DNA from: Cryobacterium sp. Y82
GTDB lineage: Bacteria > Actinomycetota > Actinomycetes > Actinomycetales > Microbacteriaceae
DNA: 64,000 nt
Reading direction: 5' to 3'
Assembly (NCBI RefSeq): GCF_002929495.1
Contig: NZ_PJJJ01000037.1
Coordinates: 389,954 to 453,953 of the forward strand
This document shows, piece after piece, positions 1-9,512 of this stretch. The notes beneath the pieces are model-generated. The model saw nothing but the letters and a program-made list of their open reading frames with translations. It was not told the DNA's origin and searched no databases. Position numbers and translations under genes: made by a program. Position 1 is the stretch's first letter. Each line of letters begins with the position of its first letter.

Positions 1-87
1 GCCACCGGTCAGCGCAGCACTGTCGCGGGCCTGCCCCAGACGGTCGTGCAGCTCGGCAATGGTGCTCACTACCTGGATGGTGCTCAT
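1..87 (-). CDS. panC: Pantoate--beta-alanine ligase (pantothenate synthetase), N-terminal fragment
   Basis: Only the first 29 codons lie in the window; the gene runs off the left edge. The translation starts M-S-T-I-Q-V and contains I-A-E-L-H-D-R-L, the kind of segment that precedes the ATP-binding region of PanC, which condenses pantoate with beta-alanine in coenzyme A synthesis. The ATG overlaps the stop of the upstream DUF2520 gene (ATGA), so it is probably the next gene of the operon. The call rests on a short N-terminus plus the usual actinobacterial neighbourhood. Confidence 0.7.
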   Translation of the reverse strand, partial: MSTIQVVSTIAELHDRLGQARDSAALTGG

Positions 88-845
88 TCGATCTCCCGGT
101 CGTCGTCAAGCGGATGCTGCCGCTGCTCTATTTCGTCAAACCCGGTGAGATCCAGCCGTTCGGGGCTCGTGCGTGCGAGGGCGTTTTCCATCGCGGAACG
201 CAGCAGCGGACCGAGAATAGCCCCCGGATGCTCCAGACCGATCCCGGCGAGCAGGCGCGTGGCCTGCTCGACGATCGAGGTGGAGAAGGCGGTAGCGATC
301 TGGATGGCTTCGGCATAGCTGGCCCGGTCGGCTTCGGCGACGATGAGCGGTTCGCCGCCCATCTCCACGGCCAACGCCTGCCCGATCGGCAGCACCGGGC
401 CGGGGGCGGTCACGGCGAAGTAGCTGTCGGCGAGTCGGGCCAGGTCGAGGCTGGTACCGGTGAAAGCCATGGCCGGGTGGATGGCCAATGGGATAGCGCC
501 GGCGGCCTGCGCTGGCGCTAGCACCGTGGTGCCATAACGAGCGGAGGTGTGCAGCACGAGCTGGCCTGGCTGCCAGGTGTGTGTTGCCGCGAGCCCTTTG
601 ATGAGGTTGTCCAGCTGGGCGTCGGGCACCGCGATAATGACCAGCTCGCTGCGTTCGACGACCTCGGGCACCGTCAGAACCGGCACGAGTGGCAAAATGG
701 CTTCCGCCCGATCAAGGCTGGCCTGCGAGATCGCGGAGATGCCGACGATCGCGTGGCCTGCACCCGCAAGCGCGGCGCCGAGGATGGGGCCGACGTGACC
801 GGCCCCGATAATACCGACGCCGAGGCGTCCCGGTTTGGCGTTCAT
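84..845 (-). CDS. Rossmann-fold / DUF2520 protein, possible ketopantoate reductase
   Basis: A 253-residue NAD(P)-binding protein. The N-terminal Rossmann domain has a GAGHVG dinucleotide motif at residues 14-19. A second conserved patch, I-H-P-A-M-A-F-T-G near residue 120, marks the DUF2520 half, which is helical and resembles the C-terminal domain of 6-phosphogluconate or ketopantoate reductases. Start: an ATG at 845 overlaps the stop of the upstream PH-domain gene (ATGA); a longer frame upstream lies inside that gene and is not needed. The stop overlaps the panC start. Its place directly before panC suggests a pantoate-forming reductase of the PanG type (inference); a different 2-oxoacid or imine reductase is possible. 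Confidence 0.75.
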   Translation of the reverse strand: MNAKPGRLGVGIIGAGHVGPILGAALAGAGHAIVGISAISQASLDRAEAILPLVPVLTVPEVVERSELVIIAVPDAQLDNLIKGLAATHTWQPGQLVLHTSARYGTTVLAPAQAAGAIPLAIHPAMAFTGTSLDLARLADSYFAVTAPGPVLPIGQALAVEMGGEPLIVAEADRASYAEAIQIATAFSTSIVEQATRLLAGIGLEHPGAILGPLLRSAMENALARTSPERLDLTGFDEIEQRQHPLDDDREIE

Positions 846-2476
846 TGCGTTGCTTCCTGGGTTGGTGGGGTGGTGCGGCTCCACTGGTGGCTGGTGTCGG
901 CGAGCGCCGACCGTACTGCCCCGGTGGACATCCACTCGAACAGCACGAGAGCTTCGTCGACGTCGATGACGCTGAGTGAGGCGGTGACCGGTCCAGCGAC
1001 CGTGTGCAGGGCGGCCGACGCGAGGCGCAGGCGACGGCGAATCGCGCCCTGGCTGATGCGCACCCCTTGCATTCGGGCCAGGGGCACCAGAATCAGGTCA
1101 CGAGAGAGTACGCCGCGCCGAATCAGGGCGACGCTGCCCGAGACCGCCCAGCCGGTGCGCCACCAGGAGAACGGGCGCAGCCAGACGGCGCGGGCGGGCG
1201 CGTTGCTGTAGAAATCGGCGATGCCGGCGTCACGCTTGCGGCCGCCGAGCATGCCGTTTTCGATCAGGGCACGATGGGTGACCGTGTCAAAGTCGGGCAG
1301 CGCCAGTTGCAATACCTTTTCCACGTCGGCGAGGGTGCCGACCGGCAGTAGTGTCGTTCCCGTCACCGGGGTCGAGCTGCGACCGGAGGTCTGCCCGGCC
1401 GTGTTGATGCTGATCTGCCACCAGCCGAACCGACGCCAGAGAATAGGCTGCGACACCTCGATAGCGTGGATCCGCCCCGGAGGCAGGGTCTGGCTGCTGG
1501 TCGAGAGCAGACCATAGCCGACCCGTACGCCATCAGGGGTGCCCGCAATGCTGAATCGCAGCGTCTTGGTGATACGGGAGAAATAGTAACCGACACTGCC
1601 GATGAGGCCGGGCAAAACGGCCACGAGCACCCAGCCGCTGCTTCCGGCGATGACGCTGATAAGGAGGCCGACGCCGGCCAACAGGAGAAAAACGGTGAAG
1701 CCGCTGAGTACGACCGACCCGATCAGGCGCCGCAAGGGAATACGCACCACCGACTGCGGCGGCGCGGCATCCGGATCAAGTTCCGGTGCCCGAAATTCGT
1801 TGAATCGCGCGGTCGCGAAGTCGCCGAGGGCGGAATGAGCAGTGGGCGCTCCGTCTACGGCGGGCGCTGAGGCGACCGGCGCATCGGGTGCTGCGGCAGG
1901 CTGCTTGGCTTGCCGCAGGCCGGAGGCCAGATGCAGGATGTCGCGGCGCAGGTCATCGGCAAGTTTCGAGCCGAGGTAGGCGAGCTCCACGTTACCGTCC
2001 TGCCCCGCGACGGTGATTTGCAGCCGGGCAGCGCCAAACAGACGCGGAATCAGCGGCCGGGTCAGGTCAACGCCCTGCACTCGGTCGAGGCGGGCTTTGC
2101 GGTTACTGCGAAAAACAAGGCCGCTGCGCACTTCAACGATCTCTCCGGTCACGCGAAAGGTGTGCATGCGCCAGGACAGGTAGAAGACCACGAGAATGAC
2201 CACCAACACGCCACCGATGATGAGCAAAGCCCAGCCGGTTGCTCCGCGCTCGTAGATGGCGTCGATCGGATCGCCGCCGTAATTCTCTTCGCCGATGAAC
2301 AGGTCGATGAGGCGTTCACGCAGGTTGGCGATGATGAAACCGATGATGGCCACCATGAAAATACCGCCGCGCAGCAGCGGTGTCGCCGGGTGCAGTCGGT
2401 GCCATTCACCGTCGGTGAGGTCGGTGCGCGATGCGGTGAGGGGCGGCCGTGCGCGAGCAACCGGCTCCTCGTTCAC
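842..2476 (-). CDS. PH-domain (bPH2, YdbT-like) membrane protein
   Basis: A 544-residue membrane protein with two pairs of hydrophobic segments (about residues 34-59, 78-101, 251-276 and 281-301). These separate three bacterial PH-like (DUF304/bPH2) domains at roughly 110-190, 305-370 and 440-520. Each domain has the typical R-x-G-L-x-x-R pattern followed by R-(L/I)-x-x-V/I-x-V and a W/F-x-x-A. This is the length and layout of the YdbT family. Starts with GTG at 2476, overlapping the stop of the smaller YdbS-like gene (GTGA), so the two are translationally coupled. In the family, YdbS and YdbT act together at the membrane; a role in tolerance to membrane-active compounds has been reported in Bacillus. 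The molecular function is not known. Confidence 0.85.
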   Translation of the reverse strand: MNEEPVARARPPLTASRTDLTDGEWHRLHPATPLLRGGIFMVAIIGFIIANLRERLIDLFIGEENYGGDPIDAIYERGATGWALLIIGGVLVVILVVFYLSWRMHTFRVTGEIVEVRSGLVFRSNRKARLDRVQGVDLTRPLIPRLFGAARLQITVAGQDGNVELAYLGSKLADDLRRDILHLASGLRQAKQPAAAPDAPVASAPAVDGAPTAHSALGDFATARFNEFRAPELDPDAAPPQSVVRIPLRRLIGSVVLSGFTVFLLLAGVGLLISVIAGSSGWVLVAVLPGLIGSVGYYFSRITKTLRFSIAGTPDGVRVGYGLLSTSSQTLPPGRIHAIEVSQPILWRRFGWWQISINTAGQTSGRSSTPVTGTTLLPVGTLADVEKVLQLALPDFDTVTHRALIENGMLGGRKRDAGIADFYSNAPARAVWLRPFSWWRTGWAVSGSVALIRRGVLSRDLILVPLARMQGVRISQGAIRRRLRLASAALHTVAGPVTASLSVIDVDEALVLFEWMSTGAVRSALADTSHQWSRTTPPTQEATQ

Positions 2477-3018
2477 AGCCCCGCCCGGCGGCTCTCGGCC
2501 AGCTCCACCAACCGGTCGCGCAGGCTCTCGGCATCGGCCTCGGCCAGCCCGGGAATAGAGACGACGGCACTCGCAGCGGCAGTCACAAACTTGAGATCAG
2601 CCAAACCGAGCCAGCGGGCGACCGGGCCGCGAGTGATATCGATGAGTTGCATGCGCCCGTAGGGCACCGCCACGAAGCGTTGAAAAAGGATGCCCCGGCG
2701 AAAGAGCAGGTCATCCGTGCGCAGCACGTAGCCGATGGCGCGCACCCGGCGCGGCTCAAACACGAGGTTGATGATTGACAGGGCGAGGACCACGATTCCG
2801 ACCCACAACGCCCAGGTCTGGTCGAGCAGGAGCCACAGCAGGGCTGCTCCGCCGCAGACCACGACGGCGTTGACGATGGTGCCGACGATCTCGACCACCA
2901 CGTACTTCGGGGAAACGCGCTTCCATTCGCCGGTCTCGACCAGTTCGAGCCGATTGGACGGTTCAGGTGCCGGTTTAGGCTGCTGCCCGGCGGAGGGATT
3001 GGGTTCGCGATCAGGCAC
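2473..3018 (-). CDS. PH-domain (bPH2, YdbS-like) membrane protein
   Basis: A 181-residue protein with two adjacent membrane helices (about residues 40-65 and 68-88) and one C-terminal bPH2 domain carrying L-F-R-R-G-I-L-F and a conserved R-M-Q-L-I-D-I. The N-terminal ~30 residues are proline-rich and polar. GTG start at 3018, eight bases inside the upstream DUF3180 gene; its stop overlaps the following YdbT-like gene. It is very likely a physical partner of that protein. Function unknown beyond membrane association. Confidence 0.85.
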   Translation of the reverse strand: MPDREPNPSAGQQPKPAPEPSNRLELVETGEWKRVSPKYVVVEIVGTIVNAVVVCGGAALLWLLLDQTWALWVGIVVLALSIINLVFEPRRVRAIGYVLRTDDLLFRRGILFQRFVAVPYGRMQLIDITRGPVARWLGLADLKFVTAAASAVVSIPGLAEADAESLRDRLVELAESRRAGL

Positions 3019-3481
3019 GGGTACCTCCCGAGTCGTCGGTTTCGTCGTCGGGAGGGAGGGTGCAGAAGTGTTCGGCGACCAGGCCGGCCGTGAGCATCAG
3101 GGCCGCCCCAATGGCCGTGCCGATCGTGAGCCACAGGGACGTGACCGCGGGAACCACCGATCGGGTGAGGATGTACAGCACGATGCCGAGAGCAGCGCCA
3201 AAAAGCAGCGACGCCGACAGTGAGGTCGCCTTCGATAGCACAGCGACCCGCATGGCCCAGAACGGGTCGATGCGGCGCAGCGCCTTACGATGACTGCCCT
3301 GGCGCACCTGCCACGCCAGGCTGACGATCACGATGCCCAGCAGGATCAGAGTGACCGGCAGGGTCACCGGCGGGACAACGATCGGTGCCCCGGAGGCCGC
3401 GAAGGCGATCTCGACGAGAAAGCCGACGACGAGACCGCTGAGCAGAACGGCGAGCAGCCCGGTCGCCTGTGAGCGCTTCAT
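3011..3481 (-). CDS. DUF3180 membrane protein
   Basis: A 156-residue protein with four predicted membrane helices: residues ~6-30, ~36-56, ~75-98 and ~112-135. The charged loop between helices 2 and 3 reads R-Q-G-S-H-R-K-A-L-R-R-I-D-P-F-W. This small family is found immediately after folK in many actinobacteria, and that position supports the call. ATG at 3481 overlaps the folK stop (ATGA). No biochemical role is known; membership in the folate/pantothenate operon is the only clue. Confidence 0.8.
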   Translation of the reverse strand: MKRSQATGLLAVLLSGLVVGFLVEIAFAASGAPIVVPPVTLPVTLILLGIVIVSLAWQVRQGSHRKALRRIDPFWAMRVAVLSKATSLSASLLFGAALGIVLYILTRSVVPAVTSLWLTIGTAIGAALMLTAGLVAEHFCTLPPDDETDDSGGTRA

Positions 3482-4017
3482 TGCCGTGGTTCCAGCGTCG
3501 GTGCGCCGAATGCGGTATCCGCTGCTCGGCGCACCGCGTTGCCGGTTGCGGCCAGAAGGTCACGCACTAGCCCGCGGCCGGGGATGGCCGCCGCTGGGTC
3601 GAGATCGAGCCAGGGTGCCAGTACGAAGTCGCGTTCCGCTGCCCGCGGATGCGGCAGGGTCAGGCGGTCATCGTCGATGCTCCGCTGTCCGAACACGATG
3701 AGGTCGATGTCGAGGGTGCGGTCGCCCCAGCGTTCGGCGCGCACCCGGCCGTGCCCCGCCTCGATGGCGTTGACGGCGTCGAGGAGGTCGTACGGGTCGC
3801 CACTGTAGTCGATGGTGAGCACCGCGTTGAGGTACTGCGGAGCGTTCTCGTCGGCGCCGTCGAGTTTCACGGCGGTAGATTCATAGACGGGCGAAACGGC
3901 AACCAGCGTGAGACCGGCCAGGTCGGCGAGATCGTGCACGGCGCCGGCCAGCGTGGCCGTCCGGTCACCGAGATTGCTGCCGAGGGCGAGTACGACGCGT
4001 TCGCTGCGATCGGTCAT
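3478..4017 (-). CDS. folK: 2-amino-4-hydroxy-6-hydroxymethyldihydropteridine diphosphokinase (HPPK)
   Basis: A 179-residue cytosolic enzyme that transfers pyrophosphate from ATP to hydroxymethyl-dihydropterin, the step before dihydropteroate synthase. Visible signatures are the N-terminal A-L-G-S-N-L-G-D-R, the family motif R-W-G-D-R-T-L-D-I-D-L-I near residues 97-108, and L-P-H-P-R-A-A-E-R-D-F-V, which binds substrate. Its ATG overlaps the folB stop (ATGA). Together with folE, folP and folB directly upstream it completes the pterin branch of folate synthesis. Confidence 0.95.
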   Translation of the reverse strand: MTDRSERVVLALGSNLGDRTATLAGAVHDLADLAGLTLVAVSPVYESTAVKLDGADENAPQYLNAVLTIDYSGDPYDLLDAVNAIEAGHGRVRAERWGDRTLDIDLIVFGQRSIDDDRLTLPHPRAAERDFVLAPWLDLDPAAAIPGRGLVRDLLAATGNAVRRAADTAFGAPTLEPRQ

Positions 4018-4376
4018 GGCCGCGACCGGGTGATCTGCACGGCGACGTCGGTGAATGGAACTGAAATGGGAGCCTGTGGTTTGTGCACCGTGACCTGCAC
4101 GCGCAGCGCCGGCGGGTGGGCCAATACGACCTTCGCGATGCGTTCGGCAACGGTTTCGATGAGATCGACCGGGTTGTGCGCAGCCGCTCGAGTGACCTCC
4201 TCGGCGAGGACGCCATAGTGGATGGTCTGGGTGACGTCATCGCTCGCGGTCGCCTGGAGCAGATCGAGCCAGACGGTCACGTCGATGACGAAGTCCTGAC
4301 CGTTTTCTTTCTCGAAGTCGTAAACGCCGTGGTGGGCGTTCACCCGCAGGCCGGTGAGGGTGATCGAATCAGTCAT
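4014..4376 (-). CDS. folB: Dihydroneopterin aldolase
   Basis: A 120-residue enzyme, the normal size for FolB, which cleaves dihydroneopterin to hydroxymethyl-dihydropterin and glycolaldehyde. The fold is recognisable from L-T-G-L-R-V-N-A-H-H-G-V-Y-x-x-E near the N-terminus and the C-terminal V-T-V-H-K-P-Q-A-P-I containing the conserved lysine. ATG at 4376 is chosen because the reading frame upstream lies inside folP and lacks family similarity; this gives an 8-base overlap with folP. The stop overlaps the folK ATG. Confidence 0.95.
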   Translation of the reverse strand: MTDSITLTGLRVNAHHGVYDFEKENGQDFVIDVTVWLDLLQATASDDVTQTIHYGVLAEEVTRAAAHNPVDLIETVAERIAKVVLAHPPALRVQVTVHKPQAPISVPFTDVAVQITRSRP

Positions 4377-5226
4377 GGGTCCATTGTGACGGACGCGAAG
4401 CGGCGCCCGGCACCTGCCCGGTACTCGGGGGCGTCGATTGGCGCACGCTGGCGAGCACGTTGAGGGCGGTGCGCGTCGCGGCCACGTCGTGCACGCGTAC
4501 TGCCCAGGCTCCGGCCTGGGCTGCCAGCACGCTGACCACCGCCGTTGGCAGGTCACGATCCAGCACGGGCGCGTCGACCGGCAGCACGCCGGCGAGGAAG
4601 CGTTTGCGTGATGCCCCGACCATGACCGGGAGGCCGAGTTCGGCGAAGGCGTCCAGCCGGTTGATGAGCTGCCAGTTGTGTTCGGCCCTCTTGGAAAACC
4701 CGAGACCGGGGTCGAGCACGATGTGCTCCCAAGCCACGCCAGCGGCGGTCAGGGCGTCGACGCGGGCGCGCAGTTCGGCGATGACGTCGGTGACGACGTC
4801 GCCGTAGTCGGAACGAGCGTCCATCTGCTGGGCATGAGCGCGCCAGTGCATGGCCACATAGGTCAGGCCGGTATCGGCGGCGACGGCGGCCATGCCGGGG
4901 TCCGCGAGCCCGCCTGACACATCGTTGATGATGCTCGCGCCCGCTTTCGCGGCGGCGAGGGCCGTCGCGGCATTGAGCGTGTCGATACTCAGGCGCAGCC
5001 CGTGACTGGCGAGCTCGGTGACCACCGGAAGGATTCGGCGCTGCTCGTGTTCCGGCGCGACGCGCGTGGCACCAGGCCGCGTGGACTCGCCGCCCACATC
5101 GATCAGGTCGGCGCCCTGGGCGTGCAGCAGCAGTCCATGCTCGATGGCGGCATCCGTCGACGCCCACTGGCCGCCATCGCTGAAGGAGTCGGGGGTGACA
5201 TTGAGCACACCCATGATGAGCGTCAC
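4369..5226 (-). CDS. folP: Dihydropteroate synthase
   Basis: A 285-residue TIM-barrel enzyme joining hydroxymethyl-dihydropterin pyrophosphate to p-aminobenzoate, the sulfonamide target. Motifs in order: M-G-V-L-N-V-T-P-D-S-F-S-D-G-G at the N-terminus, D-V-G-G-E-S-T-R-P-G, I-N-D-V-S-G-G, D-P-G-L-G-F-S-K, and V-G-A-S-R-K-R-F-L. GTG start at 5226 overlaps the folE stop (GTGA). An internal ATG four codons on would also keep the first strand, but the overlap with folE favours the GTG. Confidence 0.95.
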   Translation of the reverse strand: MTLIMGVLNVTPDSFSDGGQWASTDAAIEHGLLLHAQGADLIDVGGESTRPGATRVAPEHEQRRILPVVTELASHGLRLSIDTLNAATALAAAKAGASIINDVSGGLADPGMAAVAADTGLTYVAMHWRAHAQQMDARSDYGDVVTDVIAELRARVDALTAAGVAWEHIVLDPGLGFSKRAEHNWQLINRLDAFAELGLPVMVGASRKRFLAGVLPVDAPVLDRDLPTAVVSVLAAQAGAWAVRVHDVAATRTALNVLASVRQSTPPSTGQVPGAASRPSQWTHD

Positions 5227-5792
5227 CCGCCAGCCGAAATCAGCGCAATGATTTCGGCACGGGTCGTCGGTTCCGTCAGGGCACCGCGGGACGCCATGGT
5301 CACGGTAGAACTCGCGGTCTGGCGCGGGCCGCGGGTGCCGACGCAGCCGTGCACGGCGTCGAGCACGACGAGCACACCGAGCGGGTCGAGCCCCTCCTGC
5401 AGTGCGTCAGCGATCTCCTCGGTGAGACGTTCCTGCAGCTGTGGCCGGGCGGCGATGGTCTCCACCACGGCGGGCAGCCGTCCGAGGCCGACGACGCGAT
5501 CCCGTGGCAGGTACGCGACGTGGGCGGTGCCAAGAAACGGCAGCAGGTGGTGTTCACAGATCGAGCGAAAGGCGATATCGCGCAGCAGCACAAGTTCGCC
5601 GGTACGGCCTTCGACCGGGACGAAATCCTGGAGCAGGTCTTGCGGGTCTTGGTCGAGCCCCGCGAAAAACTCGCCGTAGGCATCCGCTACCCGTCGTGGG
5701 GTGCTTTGCAGGCCGGCGCGATCGGGGTCCTCACCGATTGCGGCGAGAATCTCCGAAACGGCCGCCCGGATTCGCGCCCTGTCCACTGCCAC
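5223..5792 (-). CDS. folE: GTP cyclohydrolase I
   Basis: A 189-residue zinc enzyme opening GTP to dihydroneopterin triphosphate, the first step of folate synthesis. It has the core C-E-H-H-L-L-P-F (zinc-binding Cys and substrate-binding His) and the second zinc region C-V-G-T-R-G-P-R-Q near residue 150, with G-L-G-R-L in the active-site helix. GTG start at 5792, six bases from the ftsH stop; its own stop overlaps folP. Length and motifs are those of type IA FolE. Confidence 0.95.
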   Translation of the reverse strand: MAVDRARIRAAVSEILAAIGEDPDRAGLQSTPRRVADAYGEFFAGLDQDPQDLLQDFVPVEGRTGELVLLRDIAFRSICEHHLLPFLGTAHVAYLPRDRVVGLGRLPAVVETIAARPQLQERLTEEIADALQEGLDPLGVLVVLDAVHGCVGTRGPRQTASSTVTMASRGALTEPTTRAEIIALISAGG

Positions 5793-5798
5793 GAGCGC

Positions 5799-7808
5799 CT
5801 AGGCGGTCGCGGGACGTGGATTGCGGGCCGGCGCGCGTTTTGGTTTGGTGTGGATTGCGTCGCCGCTGGAGATGCCACCGTCAACGGCGTCGCCATCGAT
5901 GGGGGCTTTCGGGGCGGGCATTGCAATAGGCGGCACGTCCGAGACGGGGCGTTTGTCGCTGGAAAGCCACTGCGGGCGCGCCGGCAGCTGCTCGACGTTG
6001 GCGAAGATCGCGGCGAGGGCGGTCTGGTCGAGTGTTTCGTGCTCGAGCAGGGCCGTGGCGAGCTCGTCAAGAATCACGCGGTTCTTGATGAGTACCTCGT
6101 AAGCCTCGTCGTGGGCGTCTTCGAGCAGTTGGCGCACCTCGCGGTCGACGCTCTCGGCGACCCGCTCGGAGTAGTCGCGTTGGTGACCCATGTCGCGGCC
6201 GAGAAAGACCTCGCCAGAGCCTTGGCCGAGCTTGAGTGGACCGACGACACTGCTCATGCCGAACTCGGTCACCATCTTGCGGGCGGTGGCCGTGGCTTTT
6301 TCGATGTCGTTGGAGGCACCACTGGTCGGGTCATGAAAGATGATCTCTTCGGCGACACGGCCGCCCATGGCATAGGCGAGCTGGTCGAGCAGCTCGTTAC
6401 GCGTGACCGAATAACGGTCTTCGAGCGGCATGACCATCGTGTAACCAAGGGCCCGGCCGCGCGGAAGAATGGTGATCTTGGTGACCGGGTCGGTGAAGTT
6501 CATCGCGGTGGCCACGAGTGCGTGACCGCCCTCGTGGTACGCGGTGATGAGCTTTTCCTTGTCGCGCATGACCCGCGTGCGGCGCTGCGGTCCAGCCATA
6601 ACCCGATCAACGGCCTCGTCGAGAGCACGGTTGTCGATGAGCTGGGCGTTGGACCGAGCAGTGAGCAGCGCGGCTTCGTTGAGTACGTTGGCGAGGTCGG
6701 CTCCGGTGAAGCCGGGCGTCTTGCGGGCGAGCACTTCGAGGTCGACGCCCTCGGCCATGGGCTTGCCCTTGGAGTGCACTTCGAGGATGCGCTTGCGGCC
6801 GAGCATGTCGGGTGCGTCGACACCGATCTGGCGGTCGAACCGGCCCGGGCGCAGCAGCGCAGGGTCGAGGATATCGGGGCGGTTGGTGGCGGCGATGAGA
6901 ATGACGTTGGCCTTTACGTCGAAGCCGTCCATCTCGACCAACAGCTGATTGAGGGTCTGCTCGCGTTCGTCGTGTCCGCCGCCCATGCCGGCGCCACGGT
7001 GCCGGCCAACGGCGTCAATCTCATCGATGAAGATAATGGCGGGCGCGTTTTCCTTGGCCTGGCTGAACAGGTCGCGCACCCGGCTGGCGCCGACACCGAC
7101 GAACATTTCGACGAAGTCCGAGCCGCTGATGGCGTAGAACGGCACGTTGGCCTCGCCGGCCACCGCGCGGGCAAGCAAGGTTTTACCGGTTCCGGGAGGG
7201 CCGTAGAGCAGCACACCCTTCGGAATGCGCGCGCCGACCGCCTGAAACTTGGCGGGCTCCTTGAGAAAGTCTTTGATCTCTTCGAGCTCTTCGATGGCTT
7301 CGTCGGCACCGGCGACATCGGCGAAGGTGACCTGCGGGCTTTCCTTGGAGACGAGCTTGGCCTTGGACTTGCCGAACTTCATTACCTTGCTGCCACCACC
7401 CTGCATCGAGATCATGAGCCAGAAGAAGGCACCGATCAGCAGTACGGGCAGCAGAAAGCTGAGCACTCCCAGAACCCAGTTGGGCTGCGGCACCTCGTCG
7501 GTGAAGCCGTCCTTCGGGTTCGCCGCAGTGACGGCGGTGATGATCTCTTCGCCGCGCGGGGCGACGTAATAGAACTGAACCTGTGTTCCGAGGTCGCCGC
7601 TGGCCTTGGTCAGCGTGAGGTCGACGCGCTGTTCGCCGTCGACGATCGTGGCCTCGGCGACGTTGCCCGACTTGAGGTAACCGAGGCCTTCCTGCGTACT
7701 AACCTCACGGAATCCGCTCATGGTGATGAGGCTTGACCCCACCCAGACGGCGATGACGGCGAGCACGATGTAGAGAATCGGGCCGCGGAGTAGCTTCTTG
7801 ACGTTCAT
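5799..7808 (-). CDS. ftsH: ATP-dependent zinc metalloprotease FtsH
   Basis: A 669-residue membrane-anchored AAA+ protease that degrades misassembled membrane proteins and some regulators. Two membrane helices (about residues 9-30 and 111-134) flank a short extracytoplasmic domain. The AAA module follows: Walker A GPPGTGKT at 203-210, Walker B I-I-F-I-D-E-I-D at ~258-265, and an R-P-G-R-F-D-R arginine-finger region at ~320-327. The protease domain has the zinc motif HEGGH at 425-429. The C-terminal 60 residues are a low-complexity Pro/Lys-rich tail, usual in actinobacteria. It sits between hpt and folE, the conserved actinobacterial order. Confidence 0.97.
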   Translation of the reverse strand: MNVKKLLRGPILYIVLAVIAVWVGSSLITMSGFREVSTQEGLGYLKSGNVAEATIVDGEQRVDLTLTKASGDLGTQVQFYYVAPRGEEIITAVTAANPKDGFTDEVPQPNWVLGVLSFLLPVLLIGAFFWLMISMQGGGSKVMKFGKSKAKLVSKESPQVTFADVAGADEAIEELEEIKDFLKEPAKFQAVGARIPKGVLLYGPPGTGKTLLARAVAGEANVPFYAISGSDFVEMFVGVGASRVRDLFSQAKENAPAIIFIDEIDAVGRHRGAGMGGGHDEREQTLNQLLVEMDGFDVKANVILIAATNRPDILDPALLRPGRFDRQIGVDAPDMLGRKRILEVHSKGKPMAEGVDLEVLARKTPGFTGADLANVLNEAALLTARSNAQLIDNRALDEAVDRVMAGPQRRTRVMRDKEKLITAYHEGGHALVATAMNFTDPVTKITILPRGRALGYTMVMPLEDRYSVTRNELLDQLAYAMGGRVAEEIIFHDPTSGASNDIEKATATARKMVTEFGMSSVVGPLKLGQGSGEVFLGRDMGHQRDYSERVAESVDREVRQLLEDAHDEAYEVLIKNRVILDELATALLEHETLDQTALAAIFANVEQLPARPQWLSSDKRPVSDVPPIAMPAPKAPIDGDAVDGGISSGDAIHTKPKRAPARNPRPATA

Positions 7809-7892
7809 GGTGACCTCAGGCTAGCGCTCGATTACAGGGGAAAGCCGTGTGTTCGCTTAAAGGGAAACTCCGACGTGGTGCGCCGGCCGTGA

Positions 7893-8465
7893 TTAGAGCG
7901 CGGGCGCGGCGACGGTGGAGTAAACGTGCGGGGCGAGAATACCCACCGAACGCAGGTTGCGGTACTTCTCGCCGTAGTCGAGACCGTACCCGACCACAAA
8001 CTTGTTCGGAATGTTAAAACCGACGTATTTCACGTCGATATCGACGCGCGCGGCATCCGGCTTGCGCAGCAGCGCGCAGATCTCAATGGATGCCGGACCG
8101 CGAGTTTTCAGGTTCGCCAACAGCCACGACAGGGTCAGACCACTGTCGATGATGTCCTCGACGATGAGCACGTTACGACCGGAGAGGTCGGTGTCGAGGT
8201 CCTTCAGAATGCGCACGACGCCGCTGGACTGCGTGCCGGAGCCGTAGGAACTGACCGCCATCCAGTCCATGGTCACCGGGTGATGAAGCTCACGGGCCAG
8301 ATCGGCCATGACCATGACCGCACCCTTGAGCACTCCGACCAGCAGCAGGTCGGTGCCGGCGTAGTCGACTTCGATCTGGCGTGACATTTCGGCCAGGCGA
8401 GCCCGAATCTGCTCCTCGCTGATCAGGATCTCGGTGAGGTCGCCGTCAATGTCGCGAGGTTCCAT
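7893..8465 (-). CDS. hpt: Hypoxanthine phosphoribosyltransferase
   Basis: A 190-residue purine-salvage enzyme that makes IMP or GMP from hypoxanthine or guanine and PRPP. The PRPP-binding loop is [14 protein letters not shown] near residues 99-112. The N-terminal V-G-V-L-K-G-A loop and the S-S-Y-G-S-G flexible-loop sequence are also present. It lies 22 bases after tilS and 84 before ftsH, the tilS-hpt-ftsH order typical of Gram-positives. ATG start at 8465. Confidence 0.95.
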   Translation of the reverse strand: MEPRDIDGDLTEILISEEQIRARLAEMSRQIEVDYAGTDLLLVGVLKGAVMVMADLARELHHPVTMDWMAVSSYGSGTQSSGVVRILKDLDTDLSGRNVLIVEDIIDSGLTLSWLLANLKTRGPASIEICALLRKPDAARVDIDVKYVGFNIPNKFVVGYGLDYGEKYRNLRSVGILAPHVYSTVAAPAL

Positions 8466-8487
8466 GTGGAAAAAACATTCCTTTGTG

Positions 8488-9468
8488 TTAGATGAGTCCA
8501 GTGGCGGAAAAAACTAAAATTCCACCCTGCCGTACAACTCTAATACCTGGCAGGCTGAGCGCCCCCTGTCCGTGCCACTGCGTCACGAGCGCCGCCACGG
8601 CCAGGGTCTGCACTCGATTCAGCCACACCCCGCACATTGCCTCGACTCCGAACCGAATCACTCTCTGCCGTACCGCCGCCGGCACCGACGCCAGCACGGT
8701 TGTCGCAATCCTGCCGTTGGCAAAATGTTCCTGCAGCATCGTGCGCGCCAGTTCGTCGAGGGCGTCTGAGTCTTCCCGCAGCGCATCAGCAGTTCGGGCA
8801 AGCGCCACCCCGACGCCAGGGCCGAGCTCCTTCTCGAGCAACGGCAGCACCGTCTCGCGCGCCCGCACCCGCGCGTAGCGCGGGTCGAAATTCTGCGGAT
8901 CGCTCCACGGCTCGAGGCCCGCATCGACGCAGAATTGGCGGGTTTGGGCCCGACGAATGCCGAGCAACGGTCGCAGAAGCGGTCCGGTATGCGTAGCCAT
9001 GCCCCGCAGGCTGGTCGGTCCGGAACCACGGGCGAGCCCGAGCAGCACGGTTTCGGCCTGATCGTCGAGGGTGTGGCCGAGCAGCACACTGCTCGCCCCG
9101 GTGAGTTCGAGAGCCATATCGAAAGCCGCGTAGCGAGCGGTGCGGGCGGCCGCCTCCGGGCCCGTGCCGTCGCTGTCGACCGTGACGCTCAATACCAGCA
9201 CCGGGTCGAGGCCCAGCTGTCGGGCGGCCGCGGCGGCCCGCGCCGCGACATTCGCTGACCCGGTTTGCAGATTGTGATCCACGATGACCGCTCCGGCACG
9301 GATGCCCGCCCGCCCGGCTTCAAAAGCGGTCGCAGCGGCCAGCGCGAGCGAATCGGCGCCGCCGCTCAGGCCGACCAGAACGAGCCCCTCCGACGGCAGC
9401 AGCTCGCGCACGGCCCGGCGAATATCGGCCAGGGCCGGGGTCAGGCGCAGGCGGTGGACAGATTCCAT
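8488..9468 (-). CDS. tilS: tRNA(Ile)-lysidine synthetase
   Basis: A 326-residue N-type ATP pyrophosphatase that converts C34 of the CAU-anticodon tRNA-Ile to lysidine, allowing AUA decoding. The PP-loop G-L-S-G-G-A-D-S is at residues ~34-41, and [11 protein letters not shown] is the conserved second motif. The protein is short, lacking the long C-terminal domains of the E. coli enzyme, as usual in actinobacteria. It is the first gene of the leftward superoperon and diverges from ppa. Confidence 0.93.
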   Translation of the reverse strand: MESVHRLRLTPALADIRRAVRELLPSEGLVLVGLSGGADSLALAAATAFEAGRAGIRAGAVIVDHNLQTGSANVAARAAAAARQLGLDPVLVLSVTVDSDGTGPEAAARTARYAAFDMALELTGASSVLLGHTLDDQAETVLLGLARGSGPTSLRGMATHTGPLLRPLLGIRRAQTRQFCVDAGLEPWSDPQNFDPRYARVRARETVLPLLEKELGPGVGVALARTADALREDSDALDELARTMLQEHFANGRIATTVLASVPAAVRQRVIRFGVEAMCGVWLNRVQTLAVAALVTQWHGQGALSLPGIRVVRQGGILVFSATGLI

Positions 9469-9512
9469 CCAGTAACGTTAGCGGCAGACTTTGATCAAGG
9501 GAGAAACCAGCC

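Noticed and set aside
5349..7736. 795-residue plus-strand open frame
   Set aside because: Antisense of folE and ftsH; its length is a by-product of high-GC codon use in ftsH.
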